From Devosia sp. (GTDB lineage: Bacteria > Pseudomonadota > Alphaproteobacteria > Rhizobiales > Devosiaceae): 64,000 bases of DNA. The stretch is taken from contig CP051235.1 in NCBI GenBank assembly GCA_017794705.1, positions 2,815,001-2,879,000 on the forward strand. The letters run 5' to 3'. Made by a program: the position numbers and the translations under genes. Under the pieces are notes generated by a model that did not search any database, was not told the origin of the DNA, and saw only the letters and a list, made by a program, of their open reading frames with translations. This document shows positions 1 through 7,124 of the stretch, piece after piece. Positions within the stretch are counted from its first letter, which is position 1, and each line of letters begins with the position of its first letter.

Positions 1-261
1 GAGGTTGCCGCGCTGCATGGCGGTCAGTTCGGTGCCCTGCGCAAACAGGGTGGCACCATGGTACGAGGTGAATTCGAACTCATCGCCGAGGCACTGACCA
101 AAGGATTCCCGCAGGATCGTTGTGCGGATATCAGCTTCCGGAACCGTGTCCGAGTAAATCAATTCCACCTTGTCCTGCGCCAGCGCGGAGCTGGTCATCA
201 GGCCGACTGCAAAGGCAGCGAGGCCTGCGACAAGGGTCTTTCCAAGGGTCGTCGAACGCAT
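1..261 (-). CDS. TRAP transporter substrate-binding protein, DctP family (3' part beyond window)
   Basis: Periplasmic solute-binding subunit of a TRAP importer, cut by the window edge so that only about 87 N-terminal residues are visible. The start at 261 is preceded by a GGAGG-type ribosome site. It opens with a clear Sec signal peptide: basic start, hydrophobic core, and an ALA-Q cleavage site near residue 29. The mature part has the DctP-like pattern of a first strand (VELIYSD), a long helix, then a segment ending in GTELTAMQRGN, where DctP proteins define the ligand-reporting strand. It lies 81 bp downstream of the quinate/shikimate dehydrogenase gene on the same strand, so the two may be co-transcribed. 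The ligand is unknown; an alicyclic or aromatic acid would fit the neighbour. Confidence 0.8.
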   Translation of the reverse strand, partial: MRSTTLGKTLVAGLAAFAVGLMTSSALAQDKVELIYSDTVPEADIRTTILRESFGQCLGDEFEFTSYHGATLFAQGTELTAMQRGNL

Positions 262-342
262 GTGTTTCCTCCCTATGCATTCTGCCCTGCCGATTGGCAA
301 AGGGCCTTCAGTTTCTGCCAACGGTAAATCCGTATGCAGCCA

Positions 343-1281
343 TCATCTGGAATGCGCGAACCGCGCCTCCGCTTCGTTGCCGTCAAAGGCTTCGAAAGTC
401 TTTTTCATTTCAGCGCTGTCAGGGGTCCGGCCGGTGAACAGTTCAAAAGCCCGCACCGCCTGGAAAATGGCCATCGCAGCACCCGACATGGTTCGGCAGC
501 CGATTGCGCGCGCCGTGCGCAGCAATTCAGTCTCGAGCGGGAAATAGATGACATCGGCCACCCAGATGTCTGGCCGCAACAGTGCCGGGTCGATTGGAAT
601 GCCCGGTGTGGCATCCATCCCCACCGGCGTGGTGTTGACGATCCCGTCAAACTCGATTTTTCCGAGCTCCGATGTTGTGATCGCCTCGATCTTGGTTGCT
701 TCAGATACTTGGCCAAGGCGGGTCGCGATGGCCTCGGCCCGCGACGCATCAACGTCGGTGACGTAGACTTGCTTTGCACCCAGTTCGATCAGCGCACTGG
801 CTACGGCAGCCCCGGCGCCGCCAGCTCCAAACTGAAGCACACGATCAAGCGATGCGCCGTCCATCTCACGGCGGAATCCCTCGGCGAACCCGAACCGGTC
901 CGTATTGTGGCCGACGGTACCCTTGTCGGTGAACGTCACTGTATTGACCGCACCGACTTCCTGCGCGTCGGGCGCCAACATGTCGATGTGCGGTATGATA
1001 GCCTGTTTGTGCGGATAAGTGACGTTCAGTCCGGCAAAACCGCAGATATGGGCGGCCCGGATCACCTCCGAAATTTCGACTTCGCCGGTTCCGTTGCGTG
1101 CCGTATCAATCAGCGTATAGGCATAGTTCATGCCCAGCCTTTTGCCCTCGGCCTCGTGCATGCGCGGCGTGCGTGAGCGCTGGATATTGCTGCCAACCAG
1201 ACCCACCAGCACGGTCCGGCCGAATGCTGAGTTGGCGTTGCGAACAGCCTCGTTCACCAAATCTTGCGCGGACTGACCCAC
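343..1281 (-). CDS. quinate/shikimate dehydrogenase (AroE/YdiB/QsuD family)
   Basis: Predicted NAD(P)-dependent oxidation of shikimate and/or quinate. Family motifs are all visible: SRTPRMHEAEG at the substrate-binding end, NVTYPHK with the catalytic lysine, GAVNTV, NTDRFGF with the catalytic aspartate, a GAGGAGAA nucleotide loop and VNTTPVGM. After the second Rossmann strand the sequence is TDVDASRA. Biosynthetic, NADP-linked AroE has NRT there; an acidic residue at this point is typical of NAD-linked catabolic quinate/shikimate dehydrogenases such as corynebacterial QsuD. Its immediate neighbours (TRAP binding protein, TetR regulator) also favour a catabolic role. I chose the GTG at 1281 because GGGAGAGGGAGAG precedes it by about 9 nt. 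An ATG at 1353 in the same frame has no ribosome site and would add 24 residues that encode this purine tract. Confidence 0.82.
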   Translation of the reverse strand: MGQSAQDLVNEAVRNANSAFGRTVLVGLVGSNIQRSRTPRMHEAEGKRLGMNYAYTLIDTARNGTGEVEISEVIRAAHICGFAGLNVTYPHKQAIIPHIDMLAPDAQEVGAVNTVTFTDKGTVGHNTDRFGFAEGFRREMDGASLDRVLQFGAGGAGAAVASALIELGAKQVYVTDVDASRAEAIATRLGQVSEATKIEAITTSELGKIEFDGIVNTTPVGMDATPGIPIDPALLRPDIWVADVIYFPLETELLRTARAIGCRTMSGAAMAIFQAVRAFELFTGRTPDSAEMKKTFEAFDGNEAEARFAHSR

Positions 1282-1397
1282 TGGCAGAAACTCTCCCTCT
1301 CCCGGACGTTCTCCCGACGTCCCTGTGAGCCTTTGCCTGTCCCCGCTTTGCATATCGGCTTTGTGCGGTTAACAAGAGCGTGGCTCGTGACCAATTT

Positions 1398-1419
1398 ATG
1401 TACGAACTAGTTAGTTTAG
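1398..1419. promoter_or_regulatory. candidate TetR operator between dehydrogenase and tetR
   Basis: An imperfect inverted repeat with left arm ATGTACGAAC, spacer TA and right arm GTTAGTTTAG. It matches 17 of 22 positions of the perfect palindrome at 2369-2390. It sits between the divergent dehydrogenase and tetR genes, where an autoregulatory TetR protein would bind. Confidence 0.6.
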
Positions 1420-1456
1420 TCAACGGGCGGGTTTGGGGCATCTATTGGCGAGTGCA

Positions 1457-2122
1457 ATGCGCGAAATTTCCGAAGCAAAATCAAACAGATCAGGTGGGCG
1501 CCAGCGTCAACAGGATCCGGAGGGCACAAAGCGCAACATCATTGATGTGGCTATGCGTGAATTCGCGGACAGCGGCCTTTCCGGCGCCAGAATCGACGAG
1601 ATCGCTGCCAAGACCAGCACCTCGAAGCGCATGATCTACTATTATTTCGGTGACAAGGACGGACTCTATCTGCGTTGTCTGGAAGAAGCCTATCGCGTGG
1701 TGCGCAGCGGTGAGGTTCAACTCGACCTCGAACATCTCCAACCCGGGGCCGCCCTGCGAAAACTGGTGGAATTCACCTTTGACCACCACAATGAACATCC
1801 AGACTTCATTCGCATGGTGATGATCGAAAACATCCACCATGCCAAATATCTGGAAATGTCGGAGACCATCCAGAAGGCCAACGCCACTGCTATTGATAAT
1901 CTGGAACGCGTCTATGCGAGGGGCGTAGAAGATGGCGTCTTTCGGCCCGGCCTCTCACCTATTGACCTGCACTGGCATATTTCGGCCTTATGCTTTTTCA
2001 ACGTGTCAAACCGGGCAACCTTCTCGCGCATCTTCGATCGTGAGATGGAGGGCGCACAGGCACAGTCTGAATTGCGGGCCCAGGTTGTGGACATGATCCT
2101 GCGCTATGTTGCACTCAACTAA
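1457..2122 (+). CDS. TetR/AcrR family transcriptional regulator
   Basis: One-component DNA-binding regulator. The N-terminal helix-turn-helix is clear (about residues 20-66 from this start): IIDVAMREFADSGLSGARIDEIAAKTSTSKRMIYYYFGDKDGLY. The C-terminal region resembles the TetR_C (PF17938/YcdC-like) ligand and dimer domain, with HPDFIRMVMIENIHHAKYL. The reading frame opens at a TTG (1433), but the first ATG at 1457 gives a normal 221-residue protein. It diverges from the dehydrogenase gene and lies just upstream of the esterase. Both intergenic regions carry the same palindrome type, so it probably controls both sides and itself. The inducer is unknown; an aromatic or alicyclic acid is an inference from context. 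Confidence 0.88.
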   Translation: MREISEAKSNRSGGRQRQQDPEGTKRNIIDVAMREFADSGLSGARIDEIAAKTSTSKRMIYYYFGDKDGLYLRCLEEAYRVVRSGEVQLDLEHLQPGAALRKLVEFTFDHHNEHPDFIRMVMIENIHHAKYLEMSETIQKANATAIDNLERVYARGVEDGVFRPGLSPIDLHWHISALCFFNVSNRATFSRIFDREMEGAQAQSELRAQVVDMILRYVALN

Positions 2123-2476
2123 CGGCCGCGGTCAGGATCTCGCTGCCGCGGCAGTTTAACTGAGCGCAACGACCTCTTCGGTGTTGCCACAGCCCGCCAC
2201 TTAGCGATCTCCAGATCGAGCGCCCCTTTCTGTCGCTGAAGTGGTTCCTCTCCCGCGCCGGACGCCATTCGAGCATCTCACTACCTCTTCTGGAACAGTC
2301 TCCTGCGCCATGTCTCGACCAAACCCTGTCGTCGCCTCCCAGCTCTCGAACCTAAACTTCCGGTTGACATGAACGAACCAGTTCGTTCATTTGATTTCTG
2401 AATGAGCCGGGGCCGACCGGGACCAGGACAACATAAAGACAGAGCGTTAGCCTGCAGTGCGGGAGGAGAATCGCAG
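2123..2476. other. intergenic region: terminator-like hairpin, operator, promoter
   Basis: This 354-bp stretch separates tetR from the esterase. It begins with a GC-rich dyad (GCCGCG at 2125-2130 pairing with CGCGGC at 2147-2152; CTGCCGCGGCAG at 2143-2154 is itself a palindrome), a plausible end of the tetR transcript. About 2160-2350 shows no recognisable feature. A TTGACA box at 2364-2369 abuts the palindrome at 2369-2390. An in-frame ATG at 2402 is not used in this annotation because a better start lies at 2477. Confidence 0.5.
2369..2390. promoter_or_regulatory. perfect palindromic operator upstream of esterase
   Basis: Left arm ATGAACGAAC (2369-2378), spacer CA, right arm GTTCGTTCAT (2381-2390): a perfect 10-bp inverted repeat. 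It directly overlaps the end of a TTGACA -35-like box (2364-2369), so a bound repressor would block RNA polymerase. A related copy lies at 1398-1419 beside tetR, which makes the TetR protein the obvious candidate binder. Confidence 0.75.
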
Positions 2477-3412
2477 ATGCCCCTTGATCCGGAACTCAAA
2501 CCGTTTCTCGAAGTCTGGACACAAAAATGGGCGTCGCTCGCACCTGATGCGAACCCCGCAGACAGGCGGGCCCGTTTCGAGGTTATCGCCGAGGAAATGC
2601 GCCTGCCGACACCTGTTGATGTGGAAACGGACAATGAACACCGGATCCCGAGTCTTGCCGGTGAAGTGCGGGTGCGTGTTTTCCGGCACAAGAGTGACTA
2701 TTCGCAGCCCTGTCTGATTTACATGCATGGTGGTGCCTGGATGCAGGGGAGTCCTGAGACCCATTGGGATATCACCGCCCGCATTGCTTCGGCCAACAGG
2801 CAGACAGTGATCAGCGTTGATTATGCGCTGGCGCCGGAAAACCCGTTCCCTGCCGCCGTCACGCAATGTCAGGCTGTTGTCCGATGGGCGCATAACAATG
2901 CCGATATGCTCAAGATCAACCCCGGCAAAATCGCTGTCGGTGGAGACAGCGCTGGTGCAAACCTCTCCGCGTCGCTGGCTATCAGTTTCCGGGAGACCTC
3001 CATCAATCTCATTGGCCAGCTATTGATCTATCCGCCTGTCGACTTCGAGATGAGCCGACCGGCCTATGTCGAAAACGCGGATGCCCCTTTACTGAACGTC
3101 AGGGGCATGCCGATGGTGAACGCCATGTATTGTCCAGACCCCACTGACCTTCAGAACCCCTTGGCCGCTCCGATGTTTGCCTCCTCGCACGCCAACCTTC
3201 CGCCCGCCTATATCGCGGTGGCCGAAAATGACCCGTTGCGCGACGATGGCATCGACTATGCGGCAAAACTGGAATCTGAAGGAGTGCCGGTTGTGCTTGA
3301 TCGGGGCCCTGGCCTGATCCACGGCTACCTTCGCGCCATGGAATATTGTGAAGCCAGTCGCAGGAGTCTTGCCGATATGTCACGATGGCTGGATGGCATC
3401 AACCGGATCTGA
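2477..3412 (+). CDS. alpha/beta hydrolase, hormone-sensitive-lipase-type esterase
   Basis: Predicted cytoplasmic carboxylesterase of the HSL (alpha/beta-hydrolase fold 3) family, 311 residues. The oxyanion motif HGGAW (about residue 86), nucleophile motif GDSAG (about 156), acid in AENDPLRDDG and histidine in LIHGYLR complete the catalytic triad in the normal order. The ATG at 2477 has a GGGAGGAG ribosome site 7-8 nt upstream; an in-frame ATG at 2402 lacks one. There is no signal peptide. It is followed 3 bp later by a DUF3237 gene, so the two form an operon behind the palindromic operator. A substrate such as a plant phenolic or alicyclic ester would fit the nearby quinate/shikimate dehydrogenase, but that is inference. 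Confidence 0.88.
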   Translation: MPLDPELKPFLEVWTQKWASLAPDANPADRRARFEVIAEEMRLPTPVDVETDNEHRIPSLAGEVRVRVFRHKSDYSQPCLIYMHGGAWMQGSPETHWDITARIASANRQTVISVDYALAPENPFPAAVTQCQAVVRWAHNNADMLKINPGKIAVGGDSAGANLSASLAISFRETSINLIGQLLIYPPVDFEMSRPAYVENADAPLLNVRGMPMVNAMYCPDPTDLQNPLAAPMFASSHANLPPAYIAVAENDPLRDDGIDYAAKLESEGVPVVLDRGPGLIHGYLRAMEYCEASRRSLADMSRWLDGINRI

Positions 3413-3415
3413 GCA

Positions 3416-3883
3416 ATGACCAAACCTGTCACACCCGGTCTCGAGTTTGTGTTCACCATCCGGGCCGAAATTGACCCGCCGCGCAGCGCCGGCAAAGGTC
3501 CCGGAGGAGAAAGGCTGCACATCCCGATTACCGGCGGCAGAGTCAGCGGTCCGCGCCTCAACGGCAAGATATTGCCTGATGGTTCTGACTGGCCGCTGAT
3601 CGGATCGGATGGCAATTCGCTTATCTCCGCCCACTACACTGTCGAGACCGACGATGGCACGTTGATCTACGTCAGGAATAAAGGCCTGCGAATCTCACCT
3701 CCATCAGTGATGGCCAGATTGCGAGCGCGTGAACCCGTGGAGCCGACCGAATACTACTTCCGGACCGTCCCGGTTTTCGATGCTCCCGATGGCCCTTATC
3801 AATGGCTCAGGGAGACCATTTTTGTCGGCAGCGCGATGCCGACCGGCGCAACAGTGGAGATTGACATATTCCGGGTCAGCTGA
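3416..3883 (+). CDS. DUF3237 (UPF0311) family protein, copy 1
   Basis: Small protein (155 residues) of the DUF3237 family, whose biochemical function I do not know. The family's pattern is visible: an N-terminal strand LEFVFTIRAEID, IPITGGRVSGPRLNGKILPDGSDWPL, a second repeat VETDDGTLIYVRNKGLR, then EYYFRTVPVFDAPDGPYQWLRETIFVG and a terminal VEIDIFRVS. It is translated 3 bp after the esterase and is clearly in that operon. A second member of the family is encoded at 5807-6274 on the other strand beside an FAD monooxygenase. The duplication next to oxidative aromatic-type enzymes suggests a shared substrate class. Confidence 0.85.
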   Translation: MTKPVTPGLEFVFTIRAEIDPPRSAGKGPGGERLHIPITGGRVSGPRLNGKILPDGSDWPLIGSDGNSLISAHYTVETDDGTLIYVRNKGLRISPPSVMARLRAREPVEPTEYYFRTVPVFDAPDGPYQWLRETIFVGSAMPTGATVEIDIFRVS

Positions 3884-4424
3884 TGGCAGCGTCTGGAGTG
3901 AATTCCGGGGGGCCAAGTTGTGAGCCTGGATGTGATGAGGTGGGGCCGGGAGGCTGGATTCGCGACATCATCGTGGTTGAAGGCTGGCCTGTGCTAACGT
4001 CGTTTCTCCGAAAAGACGCGCACCTGAGGGAGTGGGAAGACCTTCGCATCGATGTCGTCGAAACCGGTGGCAAACGGCGGACGTGCTGAAGCGCCCGACA
4101 GGCGCCTGCCTTCGGGGTTTGCGGTGGTCTTTTTGCCTCCCGGCAAGGGGAAGCGGCGCGGCGGGACTTCGTCCCGGTGCGGTAGTCCGCGAATGAGAAG
4201 GTGGGACTATTTCCCGCCGACGCGAACGCGTTTTTATCCCGGGGCCTCTGAGCAAAGGTGATCCCGCGACCCGGGACAGGACGGCTCCTGACCCAAACGA
4301 ACCCTCTCCGCGGCACTCCGTTTGCGCCTCGCTCCGGAAAGGTGAGGGGAGTATGGCATGGTCGATGGGGGCGGGGATAAGTTTCTGGTCGTGCCCGTTG
4401 CGCAGGCGAGCGAACAGGCCCCGC
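3884..4424. other. 541-bp non-coding stretch between convergent genes
   Basis: The DUF3237 gene ends at 3883 and the minus-strand monooxygenase ends at 4425, so this is the tail region of two converging transcripts. Reading frames here are arginine/proline-rich shadows and no convincing gene was found. A short hairpin is present (CGGGAC 4162-4167, loop TTC, GTCCCG 4171-4176). Another GC-rich dyad lies near 4085-4105, and a run around 4290-4350 is rich in CCCTCTCC and GGTGAGGGG complements. The 13-mer GATGTCGTCGAAA near 4051 recurs near 4551 inside the monooxygenase gene. The stretch may be decayed or repeat-derived DNA. Confidence 0.4.
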
Positions 4425-5708
4425 CTAGTTGACGCGGGCGTCTGGGGCAATTGTCGCGGCGGCCGCATTGAGCTGTTTGACGGCGAAGCCGGCGGCGGAC
4501 TTGTATTTTTCCATGAACTGGTTGCGTTCTTCGGCTGGGATGATGTTTTCGATGTCGTCGAAAACGCCACCGCAGCGGTCATCGACCATATTCAACAGGC
4601 CGAATGGTCCGGCGCCTCGGTTGCGCAGGATGAGTTCGGAAATGGGGCCACACCACTTTTTGTCGTAGGCACTGAGGGCCTGTTCGGTGACGCCATGTTC
4701 GATGAAGGCGGCGCCGAGCTGACGGGCGTCCACGATGGCCTGACTGGCGCCGTTGGAGCCAGTGGGATACATGGCGTGGGCGGCGTCGCCCAAAAGGATC
4801 ACCGGTCCGTCTTGCCAGGTTTTGACCGGATCGCGGTCGATCATCGGGTTTTCGTAGGCGACGTCGGCGCTGGCGAGGAGCGCCGGGACGTCGAGCCAAT
4901 CATATTTCCAGCCGCTGAAATGATGAATGAAATCGCCGATGTCGACGGGGCGGAACCAGCCGCTCATCTTGTAGTCGGCGCTTTCATCCATGGTCTTTTC
5001 GGCGATCCAGTTGATCGTCGCGAGACCGGTTTCAGGGTCGGCGGCGGAAATCGGATAGAAGACGATGCGGTGCCTGTGGGTGCCGAGGCCGACGAATGAG
5101 CAGTTGGTGCGGATGGGTTTGGCTTTGGCCGTGCCGCGCCACATGACAGCGCCGCCCCAGTGGATGGGCGGTTGGTCAGGGTGCATGCGGGCGCGGATGC
5201 TGGAATGGATGCCGTCGGCACCGACCAGAATGGTGCCTTCGTGCGTTGAGGTTGTGCCGGAGGCGTGGGCGACGGAGATGGTGACGCCGCCTTCGGGGTG
5301 GGCCTCATAGCCGGTGACCTTGCTGCCGAGCTGGACGCAGTCTTTCCCGGCGCGTTCGACGAGGGTGCGATACATGAGCATGTGAAGCTCGCCGCGGTGG
5401 ACGGAATATTGCGGCCAGTTGTAGCCGGCGAGAAGGCCGCGCGGCTCAGAATATATGTCGTTGCCGTTGAGGCCGACGAGGGCCCATTCCTCGGAGGCAA
5501 TGCCGACCTGATCGAGCAGGTCGGCACCGATGCCGAGATCGTAGAGTTCACGAACGGCGTTGGGCTGGATGTTGATGCCGACGCCAAGAGGGGCCAGTTC
5601 GCGGACGGATTCAAAGATGGTGAAGGGGACGCCGATCTGGTGCAACGTCAGCCCCATTGCCAGACCGCCGATGCCACCGCCGGCGATCAGAACATGATTG
5701 TTGGCCAT
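4425..5708 (-). CDS. FAD-dependent monooxygenase, PhzS-like group A flavoprotein
   Basis: Predicted NAD(P)H- and FAD-dependent aromatic hydroxylase, 427 residues. The dinucleotide-binding motif GGGIGG starts at about residue 10. ADGIHSSIR (the DG motif) and GDAAHAMYPTGSNGASQAI (the second FAD motif) follow at the expected places. LGVGINIQPNAV, EPRG..AGYNWPQYSVHRGEL and MWRG are shared with PhzS, the 5-methylphenazine-1-carboxylate hydroxylase. No other phenazine gene is present, so only the subfamily is inferred. It is the last gene of the minus-strand TRAP/gntR/DUF3237 run, 98 bp after the DUF3237 gene. A catabolic hydroxylation of an imported aromatic acid is the simplest role. Confidence 0.85.
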   Translation of the reverse strand: MANNHVLIAGGGIGGLAMGLTLHQIGVPFTIFESVRELAPLGVGINIQPNAVRELYDLGIGADLLDQVGIASEEWALVGLNGNDIYSEPRGLLAGYNWPQYSVHRGELHMLMYRTLVERAGKDCVQLGSKVTGYEAHPEGGVTISVAHASGTTSTHEGTILVGADGIHSSIRARMHPDQPPIHWGGAVMWRGTAKAKPIRTNCSFVGLGTHRHRIVFYPISAADPETGLATINWIAEKTMDESADYKMSGWFRPVDIGDFIHHFSGWKYDWLDVPALLASADVAYENPMIDRDPVKTWQDGPVILLGDAAHAMYPTGSNGASQAIVDARQLGAAFIEHGVTEQALSAYDKKWCGPISELILRNRGAGPFGLLNMVDDRCGGVFDDIENIIPAEERNQFMEKYKSAAGFAVKQLNAAAATIAPDARVN

Positions 5709-5762
5709 TTTCCCCTCAACGCGAACACGCCATTCGAAAGCCCGGGAGGTTCATAAACAAGC

Positions 5763-5796
5763 CGGCCGGGTCTGTCTAATGTTACGGGCCCGGCCG
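5763..5796 (-). terminator. stem-loop between DUF3237 gene and monooxygenase
   Basis: CGGCCGGG (5763-5770) can pair with CCCGGCCG (5789-5796) across an 18-nt loop. It has no T-run, so it is either a weak terminator or an mRNA-processing hairpin inside the operon. Confidence 0.4.
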
Positions 5797-5806
5797 AGGA
5801 TTGCGG

Positions 5807-6274
5807 CTAGCCGACAGCGTATATGTCGATCTGCACGCGGTCGGGCAAGCGCGCACCGGTGCTGACGAACTGGGTCTTGTTGATCCAGGCATAGTCGGGA
5901 TGGGCGGTTTCGAGTCGGGTGGCGGTGCGCATGTAATAGGATTCGGACGGGACGTTTTCACCGGCGGCGAGTTTTGCCAGCACTTCCGGCGGACCGTGGC
6001 GGAATCCGGTGTCGCGCATTTCGATGAGGGCGCCGTCGTCGGTTTCAAAAACGTAGCGAGCATCGATGCCGATGACATCGCCGTGGAGCAAGGTCTGCCA
6101 GTCGGCGCCATGGTCGTGGATATGGCCGGAAACGTTGGGGCCGGTGACGCGCCCGCCCTTGATGGGAATGGTGCGTTTGACGCCTTCGCGCCCCTGGCCG
6201 AAAGCGATGGGTTTGGTGAGTTCCACTTCCAGCGTGCAGAAGAAGGTGAGGGTAGGTTCGGGCAAACGTGACAT
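5807..6274 (-). CDS. DUF3237 (UPF0311) family protein, copy 2
   Basis: Second DUF3237 protein in the window (155 residues from this start). It aligns along its length with copy 1: LTFFCTLEVEL, IPIKGGRVTGPNVSGHIHDHGADWQ, FETDDGALIEMRDTGFR, SYYMRTATRLETAHPDYAWINKTQFVS and a final VQIDIYAVG. The reading frame starts with an ATG at 6304, but alignment of MSRLPEPTLTF with MTKPVTPGLEF of copy 1 favours the ATG at 6274; neither has a good ribosome site. It lies between gntR and the FAD monooxygenase. The function is unknown. Confidence 0.8.
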   Translation of the reverse strand: MSRLPEPTLTFFCTLEVELTKPIAFGQGREGVKRTIPIKGGRVTGPNVSGHIHDHGADWQTLLHGDVIGIDARYVFETDDGALIEMRDTGFRHGPPEVLAKLAAGENVPSESYYMRTATRLETAHPDYAWINKTQFVSTGARLPDRVQIDIYAVG

Positions 6275-6348
6275 GGGATCCGGACTTTTGTTGCGCCGGA
6301 CCATTTAACCCGAAAAGTCACCGTGCGGCAGGGTTGAATTGCGCCGGC

Positions 6349-7092
6349 CTATTCGAGATCGCTGGCGGCGTTGTCGCCGAAATACTCGGGATGGAGCCGT
6401 GCGATTTCCGGCAGGGAGGCAAGTGTGCCAGACAAATGCTCCCGGATCTGCTTTTCGGTCCCGGCGAGATCGCCATTGGCGATGGCATCAAGGATCTGCT
6501 CGTGGGCGGCGATGACGGCGGAAATCTTGCCGGGGTCGGGCAGATTGAGGCGGCGTAGCCGGTCGATATGACCGCAGCGGTTCGAGATCATGTGCCAGAG
6601 CGAGGCGACGCCGGCCGCCTGAAACAGCGAGAGATGGAACAGCCAGTCGAGGGCGGTGAATTCGGAAATGTCGCGATCTTCGCCGGCCATGCGCTGCATC
6701 CGCAGAATGCGCCTTGAGGCCAGAAGCAGTTCGGGGTCGTTCCTTTTGGCGAGCGTGCGTCCGACTTCAAGTTCGATGCTGAGGCGCATGAACTGGGTTT
6801 CGCGGGCCTGTTCGACGTCGATCCGGGTTACAAGGGTCTTGGACTTGGGGTAGGAGACCAGCAGACCCTCGTGCTCGAGTTGCTGGATGGCCTCGCGCAG
6901 GGGCGACTGGCTGACGTCATATTCGCGAGCGAGATCGGGGCGCGAGACGATGGTTCCCGGCCGCAGTTCGAGCGAAATGATGCGGCTGCGCAGGCCGGAA
7001 TAGACGCGGCTGGCAGCCGACCCGGACTGGATGGGTCCGGTCTCATGGTCAGATGCCTTGACCAGTGCTTCGGACAGGGAGCCGACGTTCAT
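6349..7092 (-). CDS. GntR family regulator, FadR/FCD subfamily
   Basis: Transcription factor with an N-terminal winged helix (about residues 25-95: VYSGLRSRIISLELRPGTIVSRPDLAREYDVSQSPLREAIQQLEHEGLLV) and an all-helical FCD ligand domain (about 105-225). The FCD domain shows the pattern D...FH (ALDWLFHLSLF) and a late H (AAHEQILDAI) used for metal or acid binding. It sits directly downstream of dctM, 32 bp away, and probably regulates the TRAP transporter, DUF3237 and monooxygenase genes. The likely effector is the imported carboxylic acid. Confidence 0.88.
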   Translation of the reverse strand: MNVGSLSEALVKASDHETGPIQSGSAASRVYSGLRSRIISLELRPGTIVSRPDLAREYDVSQSPLREAIQQLEHEGLLVSYPKSKTLVTRIDVEQARETQFMRLSIELEVGRTLAKRNDPELLLASRRILRMQRMAGEDRDISEFTALDWLFHLSLFQAAGVASLWHMISNRCGHIDRLRRLNLPDPGKISAVIAAHEQILDAIANGDLAGTEKQIREHLSGTLASLPEIARLHPEYFGDNAASDLE

Positions 7093-7124
7093 CTTACTTC
7101 AACCTCAATCGCTGTTCCTTCCGC

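Noticed and set aside
3968-4582. 204-residue minus-strand frame in the 3.9-4.4 kb gap
   Set aside because: Low-complexity Ser/Arg/Pro text that runs out of frame into the monooxygenase gene; no family resemblance.
4425-5708. Phenazine biosynthesis (PhzS) as the role of the FAD monooxygenase
   Set aside because: No other phz gene is present and the neighbours are uptake and catabolic genes; only the subfamily resemblance is kept.
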